Program-made: the position numbers and the translations under genes | In this document: positions 38,330 to 47,580 of the stretch, piece after piece | How positions within the stretch are numbered: position 1 is the first letter of the stretch | Layout of the letters: every line of letters starts with the position of its first letter | Notes under the pieces: generated by a model | The model's input: the letters and a program-made list of their open reading frames with translations, nothing else | Database searches by the model: none | What the model was told of the DNA's origin: nothing | Assembly (NCBI GenBank): GCA_020636845.1 | Contig: JACJXD010000003.1 | Location: 62,001 to 126,000 of the forward strand | DNA from: Bacteroidales bacterium | GTDB taxonomy: Bacteria; Bacteroidota; Bacteroidia; Bacteroidales; Tenuifilaceae | Direction of reading: 5' to 3' | Length of the DNA: 64,000 bases

Positions 38330-39325
38330 ATGAAATTAAAAGTAACCCGAGAAGCAAAAATTGGAATTTTCGCAACCTTGATTCTTTTTGGCATGTTCTG
38401 GGGAATTAATTTTTTAAAGGGTAAAAATATCTTTAGTAAAAACGACGAATACTATGCCATATTTTCTTCGGTTGATGGATTAAAAAACACTAACGATGTG
38501 TTAATTAATGGATTTAAAGTAGGGCTTGTTAAAAACATAGAATTCAACGATATACGTTCCGGTCAATTTAAAGTAACCCTTCTAATCGGGAAAAAGTATC
38601 AAATACCCAAACGAACTATAGCTAAGTTAATTAGCACTAATGTAATGGGTGGTAAAGCCATTAAACTTGAAGTATCTGCCGACTCCGCATATTTTCAACC
38701 GGGCGACACCTTACCTTCTTCAATAGAAACCGGCTTAATCGATCAACTCGGACACCAAATGGTTCCCATAAAGCAAAAAGCTGAAGAGTTGATGGTTGAG
38801 TTTACAAAAACTCTAAAAATAATGGAGCAGGTTTTTAACGAAGAGAACAGGGCGCAACTTTCACAAGGAATTGCCAACCTTAATTCTAGTTTAAAAAATG
38901 TAAGCAATATCAGCGCATCGTTAGATACAATGCTTAACACTCCCAACGGAAAAATTAAGAATACGCTGGAAAACGTGGCGGCAATCAGCCAAAACCTTCG
39001 TAATAACAACAAAAATTTAAATAAAATTATTCAGAACTTTTCATCCTTAAGCGATTCGTTAGCCCAAAGTAATCTACCGCAAACTGTTCATAAACTCGAT
39101 TCGTCTTTAATTATGATGAAAGATGTCCTTAATAAAATTAATTCCGGACAGGGAACGCTAGGCATGCTTGTTAATAACGATACTCTGTATAAAAATCTGG
39201 AAAACGCCTCAAACAAGTTAGACCTGCTTTTAAACGATATTAAGAACAATCCTAAGAGGTATGTTAATTTCTCTGTTATCGATTTAAGCCGCACAAAATA
39301 CATCGAAGAAAAGTCTCAAAAATAG
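38330..39325 (+). CDS. MlaD family MCE-domain protein
   Basis: Inner-membrane-anchored lipid-binding protein of the MCE type, which helps move phospholipids between the membranes. One N-terminal helix (residues about 10-27, IGIFATLILFGMFWGINFL) anchors it. A single MCE domain follows (about 38-115) with YYAIFSSVDGLKNTNDVLINGFKVG and the KVTLLIGKKYQIPK block. The rest is a long helical stalk, rich in Asn, Ser and Leu (LNSSLKNVSNISASLDTML). At 331 residues it is the usual Bacteroidota size. The permease and ATPase of the Mla system are not in this window. Confidence 0.9.
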   Translation: MKLKVTREAKIGIFATLILFGMFWGINFLKGKNIFSKNDEYYAIFSSVDGLKNTNDVLINGFKVGLVKNIEFNDIRSGQFKVTLLIGKKYQIPKRTIAKLISTNVMGGKAIKLEVSADSAYFQPGDTLPSSIETGLIDQLGHQMVPIKQKAEELMVEFTKTLKIMEQVFNEENRAQLSQGIANLNSSLKNVSNISASLDTMLNTPNGKIKNTLENVAAISQNLRNNNKNLNKIIQNFSSLSDSLAQSNLPQTVHKLDSSLIMMKDVLNKINSGQGTLGMLVNNDTLYKNLENASNKLDLLLNDIKNNPKRYVNFSVIDLSRTKYIEEKSQK

Positions 39326-39640
39326 TCGATTAATATATCATTATAAATCAAATTATTACACAGCAAGCATGTAATTAAGTGCTTATATTGAATTACATGT
39401 TTAACAGTATAGCAACAAAATGCTCATTATCATTTTTTTACGTTATCAACAACCTATTAATTTGATTACCAATATATTATATTTTTTTTACGAATGACAA
39501 AAAATTATTTACATGATTAATAGCAAGTTGAATTGTTAAATCAAAATTCAAGGCCAAAACCACTTTTTTTTAAAAAAAATTCATTACAATTTTGTTGTAG
39601 TTGAAAAAAGGTTGATAAAAAACTCTTAAAAGGTTAGGTA
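39326..39640. other. 315-base gap upstream of dnaA with DnaA-box-like sites
   Basis: Very AT-rich. A 9-bp inverted repeat, CATGTAATT (39368-39376) / AATTACATG (39391-39399), lies downstream of the MCE gene. TTATCAACA at 39443-39451 differs by one base from the DnaA box TTATCCACA, and the reverse-strand TTATCAACC at 39618-39610 differs by two. These may mark DnaA autoregulation or part of an origin; the evidence is thin. Confidence 0.4.
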
Positions 39641-41083
39641 ATGTATAAGGCTATTGAATGTAAGGATGTTTGGCAGAATTGCCTAAAGATAATAAAGGAT
39701 AATGTAACGCCTATAAGTTTCCAAACATGGTTCGAACCAATTATTCCTGTTAAACTAGAAAAAAACGTACTTACCATTCAAGTGCCAAGTCCCTTCTTTT
39801 ACGAGTACCTCGAAGAGCAATATATCGATTTACTCAGAAAAACATTGCGTAAAGAGTTAGGTTCAGATGCTAAACTAGAATATAGCGTGGTTATGGAAAA
39901 TAGCGCTTTTCGTAACCAATTGCCTGTAACTGTTAACCTACCTACACAAAATAAAACTGACCTAAGAAACAAGCCTATTTCTGGAACGCCATCACAGGAT
40001 ATTTCCATTAAAAATCCGTTCGTAATCCCCGGAATTAAAAAGTTACATGTCGATCCCCAACTAAACCCTGAATATAATTTCAACAACTTTATAGAAGGTG
40101 AATGCAATAGGCTTGCTCGTTCGGCAGGGTTAGCAATTGCACAATCCCCAGGAAAAAATCCGTTTAATCCTTTTTTCATATACGGAAATTCCGGTTTGGG
40201 AAAAACCCATTTAGCACATGCCATCGGAATTGAAATTAAAAACCGGTTTCCCGAAAAAACAGTTTTATACGTTCATGCCGTAAAATTTCAAACTCAATAC
40301 ACCGATGCCCAATACAAGAATAATAACATCAACGATTTTCTCCATTTTTATCAAAGCATCGATGTATTAATTCTTGACGATGTACATGAATTTGCTGGAA
40401 AGGAAAAAACACAGAATACCTTCTTCCACATATTTAACCATTTACACCAAACTGGGAAACAATTAATTATTACATCGGACCAACCGCCTGCCGATCTTCA
40501 GGGTTTGGAGCAACGTTTACTATCGCGCTTTAAATGGGGATTATCGGCAGATTTACAGGCACCGGACTTTGAAACCCGAATGGCTATTCTTAAGCGTAAA
40601 GCATACAACGATGGAATTGAAGTTCCCGAAGATGTTCTGGAATATATCGCAGCTAACATCACTCAAAATATCCGAGAGTTAGAAGGTACCCTTATTTCGA
40701 TGATTGCCCAATCAACGCTAGTTAATAAGGAGATAAATATTGAACTTGCCTCAAAAATGATTGACAAGTTAATTAAAAATACCAAAAAGGACTTAACTAT
40801 TGATTACATACAAAAGATAGTTTGCGAGTACTTTGGGCTACCGACCGAAGCTATTCATGCAAAAACCCGCAAACGTGAAATTGTGCAAGCACGACAAATT
40901 GCGATGTACTTTTCTAAGAACCTCACCAAATCATCACTTTCAACTATAGGAAGTGTTATTGGAAACAAAGACCATGCTACAGTTTTACACGCCTGCAAAA
41001 CTGTTTCGAATTTGATTGAAACCGATAAACGTTTCCGTTTACAAATTGATGATATCGAAAAAAAACTTAAATTTAACACCTAA
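39641..41083 (+). CDS. dnaA: Chromosomal replication initiator protein DnaA
   Basis: AAA+ initiator that binds DnaA boxes and melts the origin. Domain I is at residues 1-85 (WQNCLKIIKDNVTPISFQTWFEPI). Domain II is a short linker. Domain III has NNFIEGECNRLARSAGLAIA, Walker A GNSGLGKTHLAHAIG, Walker B LILDDVHEFAGKEKTQ and the LLSRFKWGLSADLQAPDFETR sensor/arginine-finger region. Domain IV ends with KTRKREIVQARQIAMYFSK and GNKDHATVLHACKTV, the DnaA-box reading helix. The 480-residue length is normal. No dnaN, recF or gyrB gene is next to it, which is common in Bacteroidota. Confidence 0.97.
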   Translation: MYKAIECKDVWQNCLKIIKDNVTPISFQTWFEPIIPVKLEKNVLTIQVPSPFFYEYLEEQYIDLLRKTLRKELGSDAKLEYSVVMENSAFRNQLPVTVNLPTQNKTDLRNKPISGTPSQDISIKNPFVIPGIKKLHVDPQLNPEYNFNNFIEGECNRLARSAGLAIAQSPGKNPFNPFFIYGNSGLGKTHLAHAIGIEIKNRFPEKTVLYVHAVKFQTQYTDAQYKNNNINDFLHFYQSIDVLILDDVHEFAGKEKTQNTFFHIFNHLHQTGKQLIITSDQPPADLQGLEQRLLSRFKWGLSADLQAPDFETRMAILKRKAYNDGIEVPEDVLEYIAANITQNIRELEGTLISMIAQSTLVNKEINIELASKMIDKLIKNTKKDLTIDYIQKIVCEYFGLPTEAIHAKTRKREIVQARQIAMYFSKNLTKSSLSTIGSVIGNKDHATVLHACKTVSNLIETDKRFRLQIDDIEKKLKFNT

Positions 41084-41208
41084 TAATTGCCCTGTTAAAG
41101 AGACCTTTTCTCCCCTTTCTATTTAACCCAACGAATCTAATTCGTTACTTATAATTTAAGTCACAAATAAAAGCGGTTATTAATCGCTGTTATTTTATTG
41201 TATGCGCC

Positions 41209-43524
41209 ATGAATATTCTGAAAAAGATTATTGCATTTTTCTTTTTGCTTATGCTTGGGAAGGGTTATTCTCAGAACTTAGACTCGCTAATCCGAATAAT
41301 CAACAGTAATCCACAACAAAAAGAACTTTCCAACATTATTCTTCAACTTGCGGATCCTCCTTCCATTGGATCAAAACAAGCAGACTCCTTAATTGCAATT
41401 ATCAAAAATAATTGCAACCACAAATCGTTCGATCACGAACTGGCGCTCATTTACATGTACTATGGAAAAGAGTTTCTTATAAATGGAAAATACAGACAAT
41501 CCATCGATAGTTTACAAAAATCATTAAAATACTTTTCGTTAATCGATAGTTCTAATATAGCAATCATATATCAATACCTTTCGTCATCTTACCGCAATTT
41601 AAATGTATCGGATAGCGCCTTTTTATACTGCAATTTGGCAAAAGATATATATGAAAAAAACGGGGATATTAAACGACTAGCATTTACCTACAACACACTC
41701 GGGGGCATATACTTTAATCAAGGTAAAATAGAGGAGGCCATCAATGCATTCTCTAAAAGTTTAAATCTAAAGAAAAAAACCGGAGATAGCATATCAATGG
41801 CAAATACCTTAAATAATATTGCCATGATTTACGATGCTCAAAATAAAAACGATGAAGCATTAAACTTATACAAAGAGGCATTAAATATTTACACATTAAA
41901 AAATATCACAAGAGGTATTGAATGGAGTTGTAATAATATTGCACTAGTTTACAAACGAATGGGGAAGTACGAAGAAGCACTGGACATGTTTCTCAAATCT
42001 CTCGAAATAGATAAAAAGTTGAATAATGTTGATGAGCAAAGTAAAACATTAAATAATATTGGATTGCTCCACCTTGCCATGAATAACTATTCAATGGCTA
42101 TAAATTACTTAGAACAAGCCAATAAAATTTTCAACGAAATTCATAACGAAAACGGGCTTGCCGCCACTTACATAAATTTAGGGAAAAGTTACTTAAAACT
42201 AGAACAACCTAGCAAAGCAACAAAATTCTTCGAAAAAGCACTTTCTACTTCTCAAAAAATTAATGCATTGGAATGGATTCGTGATTCATACGAAGGTTTA
42301 TACATGACATCCAAGTTGAATAAAGATTTCAGAAATTCGACTAACTACTTAGAAAAGTACAAGCAATACGATGATACACTCAAAAGTCTATCGAATTTGA
42401 ATAAAATCGATGAATTAAGAATCCAATTTGAAACTGAAAAGAAACAACGCCAAATAGATTTATTAGAAAAGGATCAACAACTCAATAAGCTGGAGTTAAA
42501 GCGTCAAAGTACTTATATTCAACTAATGATAACATTAGCGCTTTCGGTATTAGTGATTCTTTCGTTTACCATATTTTACCTGCATAAAGTAAAAAAGGAC
42601 AGGTTGAAGTTAAGGCAAATGAATTCGGAAATTGAATCACAAAATGAGGAAATAACTTCACAACGAGACATGCTAAAAATGGCAAACGCCGAATTAATTC
42701 AACAAAAAGAAGAACTCCAAACGCAAACCGATAATATTGAAACCTTAAATAAACAAATCACCCTTTATAACCATAGGCTAACCGAAAGTTTAGAATACGC
42801 ATCGCTAATTCAAAAAAGCATATTTCCTCAACCACAACTATTAAAAAAATACTTTAACGATTACTTTCTGATTCTCAAACCCAAAGATCAGGTTAGCGGC
42901 GACTTATACTGGATGTGGGAAAACGAAAATAGTAATGAAATAACCTTTGCCATTGCCGATTGCACGGGACATGGTGTTGCGGGAGCATTTATGAGTATTT
43001 TAACCGTCAATATTTTAACTAATGCAGTCGGTATTGTAGGACTAAAAGAACCCGCCGAAATATCCAAATTTTTATATAAGCAACTATTAATTAACAATAC
43101 AAATACATTCGATTCTAACTACTTACTAGGCATTGACTTTATAATTGGGAAATATTCAACAAACTCCAAAGTATTAAAATTCTCAGGGAGCCACATGAAT
43201 TTTTATCACGTCAGCAATGAAGTTACCCAATTAATTAAAGTGGAAAGAAACTTTAACCGTAATTCCGAATTTATAGAATTCACTGAAAAATCCATAAACC
43301 TAAAGTCTAATGACAGACTTTACTTTATAACAGATGGCTATTACGATCAAATTAACTCGATTAAGAGGAAAAAAATGGGTAGAAACGAATTTTATAAAAT
43401 ATTGGAACAGGCAGGTAAGTTAAATGCTAACCAACAAGTCCCCCATTTTGAAGATTGCTTTAACAACTGGAAAGGCGAGTACGAGCAAATCGACGACGTT
43501 TTAGTATTAGGATTGTTTGTTTAA
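41209..43524 (+). CDS. TPR sensor protein with SpoIIE-type PP2C phosphatase domain
   Basis: Membrane-anchored signalling protein with a serine/threonine phosphatase output. A signal peptide is at about residues 1-21 (IIAFFFLLMLGKGYSQ). About six to seven TPR units fill residues 80-400, for example AFTYNTLGGIYFNQGKIEEA and the following 40-residue repeats. A transmembrane helix is at about 437-458 (LMITLALSVLVILSFTIFYL) and a coiled coil at 460-525. The SpoIIE/PP2C domain follows, with KDQVSGDLYWMW, FAIADCTGHGVAGAFMS and YFITDGYYDQ carrying the metal Asp residues. Length is 771. It may act on a partner-switch protein; the SiaC-like protein at 48.2-48.6 kb is a candidate by analogy with SiaA-SiaC. 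It overlaps the convergent cysQ stop by 4 bases. Confidence 0.9.
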   Translation: MNILKKIIAFFFLLMLGKGYSQNLDSLIRIINSNPQQKELSNIILQLADPPSIGSKQADSLIAIIKNNCNHKSFDHELALIYMYYGKEFLINGKYRQSIDSLQKSLKYFSLIDSSNIAIIYQYLSSSYRNLNVSDSAFLYCNLAKDIYEKNGDIKRLAFTYNTLGGIYFNQGKIEEAINAFSKSLNLKKKTGDSISMANTLNNIAMIYDAQNKNDEALNLYKEALNIYTLKNITRGIEWSCNNIALVYKRMGKYEEALDMFLKSLEIDKKLNNVDEQSKTLNNIGLLHLAMNNYSMAINYLEQANKIFNEIHNENGLAATYINLGKSYLKLEQPSKATKFFEKALSTSQKINALEWIRDSYEGLYMTSKLNKDFRNSTNYLEKYKQYDDTLKSLSNLNKIDELRIQFETEKKQRQIDLLEKDQQLNKLELKRQSTYIQLMITLALSVLVILSFTIFYLHKVKKDRLKLRQMNSEIESQNEEITSQRDMLKMANAELIQQKEELQTQTDNIETLNKQITLYNHRLTESLEYASLIQKSIFPQPQLLKKYFNDYFLILKPKDQVSGDLYWMWENENSNEITFAIADCTGHGVAGAFMSILTVNILTNAVGIVGLKEPAEISKFLYKQLLINNTNTFDSNYLLGIDFIIGKYSTNSKVLKFSGSHMNFYHVSNEVTQLIKVERNFNRNSEFIEFTEKSINLKSNDRLYFITDGYYDQINSIKRKKMGRNEFYKILEQAGKLNANQQVPHFEDCFNNWKGEYEQIDDVLVLGLFV

Positions 43525-44357
43525 TTTACACGATGTTGATTCCGAACTATGAACCACGGATTAAGCAATTCTTCCTTATTATATCTGATGCGCTCGTTTG
43601 TTTCGTATGATATTACTTGAAACCCTGCCCCTTCAACTATAGCTTGACCTGCAGCAGTGTCCCATTCCGACGAGAGTGAAAGTCTCGGATATATGTCAGC
43701 ATTACCCTCGGCAATCATGCACATTTTCAATGAAGAGCCACAAGGAATTGTTTTTATATCACCCACTTTTTTGCTTAGCATTTCAATATATTCATAGGTT
43801 TCCGTTGAGGTATGCGACCTACTTTCTACAACAACAACTTCTTTGCGTGAAATGCTTTGCGGTAATTTTGTTTCCTGCCTAAAAAGATTTTCTGCCTTAA
43901 AATCTTTAATATTCACATTACTTATCCCCGGCTCCTTATATGCCCCTCTGCCCTCTAAAGAATAATAAAGTTCATTAGTAACAGGAACGTAAATTACGCC
44001 TAAAATTGGATAACCATTTTGAAGAAGAGCAATGTTAACGGTAAACTCTCCATTTCGTTTTATGAATTCCTTTGTACCATCCAAAGGGTCAACAATCCAA
44101 AAGTATTCCCAATTTTTCCGTTCCTCGAACAGAATGTTACGTCCTTCCTCGCTAAGAACCGGAATATATGTTTTCGACAGACTTTCTTTAATTACTTCGT
44201 GTGCAACCTTATCGGCAAGTGTTAACGGTGTTCTATCGGACTTCAAATTTACCTGAAAATCGTTGCTATTATACACTTCCATAATTTTAGCACCAGCGTC
44301 AACACTGGTAACTATAGCAGATAGTAGTAGATTAATTATTTCTTGCTGATCTATCAT
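43521..44357 (-). CDS. cysQ: 3'(2'),5'-bisphosphate nucleotidase CysQ
   Basis: Mg-dependent, lithium-sensitive phosphatase that removes PAP, a by-product of sulfate assimilation. Metal and active-site motifs are visible: SDRTPLTLADKVAHE, IPVLSEEGRNI (Glu-Glu), WIVDPLDGTKEFIKRNGEFTVNIAL (DPxDGT) and SLSSEWDTAAGQAIVEGAG (WDxAAG). I place the start at 44357 (MIDQQEIINLL); an in-frame codon at 44378 would add 7 residues that are not conserved. Length is then 278. It converges with the TPR/SpoIIE gene and overlaps its stop. The pepD gene diverges from it. Confidence 0.92.
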   Translation of the reverse strand: MIDQQEIINLLLSAIVTSVDAGAKIMEVYNSNDFQVNLKSDRTPLTLADKVAHEVIKESLSKTYIPVLSEEGRNILFEERKNWEYFWIVDPLDGTKEFIKRNGEFTVNIALLQNGYPILGVIYVPVTNELYYSLEGRGAYKEPGISNVNIKDFKAENLFRQETKLPQSISRKEVVVVESRSHTSTETYEYIEMLSKKVGDIKTIPCGSSLKMCMIAEGNADIYPRLSLSSEWDTAAGQAIVEGAGFQVISYETNERIRYNKEELLNPWFIVRNQHRVN

Positions 44358-44573
44358 TCTGTTTAAAATTAGCCGCAAAATTAACTTTTAAAAATCATTA
44401 TCGAAATGTTTTTTGTTTAGTTAACATACGCCTAATTGATAACTATAAGAATTTTAATACAATAAGAACGATATTCCCGAGAAAATCTTGTAAAAATTTT
44501 AACTTTTACGATAAAAATTGATAAAGATGCTTAATAAACTAAGAATAAAATTTTTTCCGTTTCAAAAAAATGC

Positions 44574-44581
44574 TATGTTTG
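44574..44581 (+). promoter_or_regulatory. -7 box upstream of pepD
   Basis: TATGTTTG, a perfect TANNTTTG match, 28 bases before the ATG at 44610. Upstream, only a T-rich tract (44551-44556) lies where the -33 TTTG should be. Confidence 0.45.
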
Positions 44582-44609
44582 GCAGGATTTAATAAAAGTT
44601 TAGATAGTT

Positions 44610-46073
44610 ATGGCAGTACTTAATACACTAAAACCAAAAGAAGTTTGGCAACAATTCGAAGAAATTTGCCAAATACCTCGTCCTTCGAAAAAGGAAGGAA
44701 AAATAATCGAATTCCTAGTTGACTTTGCCAAAAAGCACAAACTTGAAGTAAAAACCGACAGCGCTGGCAATGTGCTAATTAAGAAACCGGGAACCCCAGG
44801 CTACGAAAACTTACAAACTGTTGTTTTACAAAGCCATATGGACATGGTTTGCGAAAAGAACAGCGATGTAAACCACGATTTTTTAACCGATCCTATTCAG
44901 CCAATTATTGATGGTGAATGGGTAAAAGCAAATGGCACAACACTTGGCGCCGACGATGGTATTGGAATTGCAGCAGAACTAGCTATATTAGCCTCAAACA
45001 CTGTTAAACATGGTCCCATTGAATGCCTATTCACAGTTGACGAAGAAACAGGCTTAACTGGCGCATCTGAAATAAAAGAAGGCTTTTTCGAAGGGAAAAC
45101 ACTTATTAACCTAGATTCTGAAGACGAAGGCGAACTATTCATTGGTTGCGCAGGAGGTGTCGATACCATAGCCACATTCGCTTACGATGCCGAAAAAGTT
45201 CCATCGGATTCGGTTGCACTAAAACTTAACGTAAAAGGATTAAAAGGAGGCCACTCCGGAGACGATATTAACAAGGGATTAGGTAATTCCATAAAAATCA
45301 TTAATCGTTTCCTATGGAAAGGCACTCATAAATACGATTTACGTTTGGCAAATTTAGATGGGGGAAATTTACGAAATGCAATTCCACGCGAAGCGTTTGC
45401 TGTTTTCACCGTTCATAAAGATGACAAGGCATCTTTAATATTGGAATTTGAAGAAATAAAAAATAGTATTGTTACCGAACTTAAGGACACAGAGCCCGAT
45501 TTAAAAATTAACATAGAAGATACGGAACTTCCTTCGTTTGTAATTGACGAGCCAACTCACTACGATCTTCTTAACGCTATTTACGCATGTCCTCATGGTG
45601 TTTTTGCAATGAGTCGCAGTATTCCCGGGTTGGTTGAGACATCTACAAATCTTGCATCGGTTAAGTTTATTCAGGACAACCAAATTCTTGTCACGACCAG
45701 CCAGCGTAGTTCCGTAGAATCTGCAAAAACAGATATTTCGAATATGGTTGAAAGCGTTTTCCGTTTGGCAAACGCCAATATTCAGCATACCGATGGGTAC
45801 CCAGGATGGGAACCCAACATGGATTCCAATATTTTGGATATTACAAAAAATGCTTACGAACAACTTTTTAAAGTGGAACCGGTTGTTAGGGCTATTCACG
45901 CAGGGTTGGAATGCGGATTATTCCTAGAAAAATATCCCGACCTGGATATGATTTCATTTGGACCTACCTTAAGAGGGGTACACTCTCCCTTAGAACGGAT
46001 TCACATTGGAACAACTCAAAAGTTTTGGGATTTACTTTTAGAAGTATTAGTAAACATACCTAAAAAACAATAA
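44610..46073 (+). CDS. pepD: Aminoacyl-histidine dipeptidase (beta-Ala-His dipeptidase)
   Basis: Cytoplasmic M20C di-zinc dipeptidase with wide dipeptide specificity. The catalytic domain has VVLQSHMDMVCEKN (zinc His, Asp), TTLGADDGIGIAAEL (bridging Asp), TVDEETGLTGASEI (catalytic Glu-Glu) and NLDSEDEGELFIGCAGG (zinc Asp). The lid domain includes GLKGGHSGDDINKGLGNS. The C-terminal IHAGLECGLF carries the last His/Glu ligands. The 487-residue length is standard. A terminator follows. It adds to the peptide-use gene set of the window. Confidence 0.95.
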   Translation: MAVLNTLKPKEVWQQFEEICQIPRPSKKEGKIIEFLVDFAKKHKLEVKTDSAGNVLIKKPGTPGYENLQTVVLQSHMDMVCEKNSDVNHDFLTDPIQPIIDGEWVKANGTTLGADDGIGIAAELAILASNTVKHGPIECLFTVDEETGLTGASEIKEGFFEGKTLINLDSEDEGELFIGCAGGVDTIATFAYDAEKVPSDSVALKLNVKGLKGGHSGDDINKGLGNSIKIINRFLWKGTHKYDLRLANLDGGNLRNAIPREAFAVFTVHKDDKASLILEFEEIKNSIVTELKDTEPDLKINIEDTELPSFVIDEPTHYDLLNAIYACPHGVFAMSRSIPGLVETSTNLASVKFIQDNQILVTTSQRSSVESAKTDISNMVESVFRLANANIQHTDGYPGWEPNMDSNILDITKNAYEQLFKVEPVVRAIHAGLECGLFLEKYPDLDMISFGPTLRGVHSPLERIHIGTTQKFWDLLLEVLVNIPKKQ

Positions 46074-46091
46074 TATCTGTTAAACTACTTT

Positions 46092-46124
46092 AAAGGCTAT
46101 CGTAAACCTCGATAGCCTTTTTTA
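46092..46124. terminator. Intrinsic terminator between pepD and rubredoxin
   Basis: An 11-bp perfect stem, AAAGGCTATCG (46092-46102) / CGATAGCCTTT (46110-46120), followed by TTTTTA. The final bases overlap the rubredoxin stop codon on the minus strand (46122-46124), and the A run lets it serve both convergent genes. Confidence 0.85.
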
Positions 46125-46280
46125 TTCTTCCAACTCTTCAAAATAGTCCTTTCCAACCTGACAAACAGGGCAATGCCAATCGTCTGGCAAATCTTCAAAC
46201 TTTGTTCCTGGCAATATACCGTTCGAAGGATCTCCCTGAGTTTCATCGTAGATGTATCCGCAAACTTTACACTTATACAT
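46122..46280 (-). CDS. Rubredoxin
   Basis: Small one-iron electron carrier. The 52-residue frame starts MYKCKVCGYIYDETQGDPSN and ends near WHCPVCQVGKDYFEELEE. The four cysteines form the two CxxC knuckles (residues 4 and 7; about 37 and 40) that hold the iron. The GYIYDxxxGDP segment and the PDDWHCPVC segment are nearly invariant in rubredoxins. Such proteins reduce rubrerythrin, superoxide reductase or oxygen-reducing flavoproteins in anaerobes, so an anaerobic or microaerophilic life fits. No partner gene is adjacent. The longer open frame on the same strand (46097-46291) is in another frame and is not the gene. Confidence 0.93.
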   Translation of the reverse strand: MYKCKVCGYIYDETQGDPSNGILPGTKFEDLPDDWHCPVCQVGKDYFEELEE

Positions 46281-46370
46281 TTTGGTATCAATAAATTTGT
46301 ATTTTAGTAAAAATTATCTACTATACCGCTTCAAATTAAACACATAGTAAACTCAACAAAATTAATAATT

Positions 46371-46790
46371 ATGAATACCAAACAAACTTTTATCTCGATA
46401 TTAATAACCATACTTGTTTTTACCTCTCTAAGTTCAGTCGCTCAAAAGCCTAAAAAGATGAAAGAACTTGGCATCAAAAGTAAAACCGAGTGGCAATATA
46501 CATACGAAAATGGAGTTGAAAGTAAGTATATAGAATACCAAGCAACTTACAATTCAAAAGGTAAAATTTCCGAAGAAAAATGGTTCGACGAAAAAGGCAA
46601 CACCGTTAAGCACTTCTCCTATAAGTACAACCAAGATGGAAATGAAATTGAAAAAGTTACCTATAACTCAAGAAACGAAGTTGTACAAAAAGAAGAAACA
46701 TCATACGAAAACGGGTTAAAAGTTGAAAAAAAAGTTTTTGATAGTCAAGGTAAACTAAAAAGCAAAAAGGTTTTTGAGTATAAAAACTAG
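46371..46790 (+). CDS. Exported protein with YD/MORN-like repeats, 139 aa
   Basis: I recognise no named family. A signal peptide is clear at residues 1-25 (FISILITILVFTSLSSVAQ). The mature part is built of short repeated beta-hairpin-like segments of about 20-25 residues, each with a pattern such as YNSKGKISEEKWFDEKGN, YNQDGNEIEKVTYNSRN and DSQGKLKSKKVFEY. This resembles the RHS/YD or YwqK-type antiparallel repeats that form a small sheet. It is rich in Lys and Glu. The stop lies 4 bases before the start chosen for the VTC-domain gene, and a longer VTC start would overlap it, so the three genes 46371-48232 are probably one operon. Confidence 0.75.
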   Translation: MNTKQTFISILITILVFTSLSSVAQKPKKMKELGIKSKTEWQYTYENGVESKYIEYQATYNSKGKISEEKWFDEKGNTVKHFSYKYNQDGNEIEKVTYNSRNEVVQKEETSYENGLKVEKKVFDSQGKLKSKKVFEYKN

Positions 46791-46794
46791 TACG

Positions 46795-47580
46795 ATGTTG
46801 GAAAGGTCTATCGAGTCGCTGCTTAATTTCACGAACTTTTCGGTTATGGATATTTCCCAAACCGATAAGGTTCGATTTATGAAAAGAGTTGACAAGAAGT
46901 ACCTTGTCCCTATAGATATTCTTATAAAACTACTTCCTGAACTTTCAAGAAATTATTCGATTGTTGTAAACAAAGAACAAAAAACGCCAGAATACTTTTC
47001 CGAGTATTTTGATACTCCCGAATTCAACATGTACTTCGACCACCACAATCAACGAAACCGAAGGTATAAGGTCCGTGTGCGATATTACAGAGCAAGTGGC
47101 GATGTTTTCCTGGAAGTCAAGTTAAAAACGCCGAAAGGCGAAACCATTAAACGCAGAATTCCATACAATGAGAATTTTAGCGTAGAACTATCAAAATTTA
47201 TATCAGAAAAGACTCCGTATAAATTCGAAGAGTTGAATAGCACTCTTACTACTACCTTTAACAGGCTAACTCTTGTAGCCAATACGCTCAGCGAACGCGT
47301 AACATTCGATTTCAACACTAAAATAGCAACACCTTTAAACAAAAATTCTTACACCCTAAATAACGTTTGTATTGTTGAAATAAAAAGAGATTTGCAAGGC
47401 CCTAAAAGCATCCTAACCGATGAACTTAAAGATCACAATATTCGTAGTACAAACTTTAGTAAATACTCCATTGGGTGCGCCTTACTATACCATAACATGA
47501 AATCAAATAATTTTAAGCCCATACTACTTAAATTAAAACGTTTAAACGATGGAACTTTTAACGATAATTCAAGAAACTAG
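46795..47580 (+). CDS. VTC domain protein (polyphosphate polymerase-like)
   Basis: Protein with the VTC/CYTH-like tunnel domain known from the yeast polyphosphate polymerase Vtc4. The expected basic residues that line the tunnel are visible in FMKRVDKKYLVP, NRRYKVRVRYYRASG and EVKLKTPKGETIKRRIP. The late EIKRDLQG block supplies the metal-binding Glu. The start ATG at 46795 (MLERSIESLL) is preferred; an in-frame codon at 46774 would overlap the previous gene. Length is about 261 residues. The DUF4956 gene overlaps its end by 32 bases; VTC-domain and DUF4956 genes are known neighbours in many bacteria. Polyphosphate synthesis is plausible but not shown. Confidence 0.86.
   Translation: MLERSIESLLNFTNFSVMDISQTDKVRFMKRVDKKYLVPIDILIKLLPELSRNYSIVVNKEQKTPEYFSEYFDTPEFNMYFDHHNQRNRRYKVRVRYYRASGDVFLEVKLKTPKGETIKRRIPYNENFSVELSKFISEKTPYKFEELNSTLTTTFNRLTLVANTLSERVTFDFNTKIATPLNKNSYTLNNVCIVEIKRDLQGPKSILTDELKDHNIRSTNFSKYSIGCALLYHNMKSNNFKPILLKLKRLNDGTFNDNSRN

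Noticed and set aside
46097..46291. A 64-codon minus-strand frame
   Set aside because: It is out of frame with the rubredoxin gene that matches its family end to end at 46122-46280.
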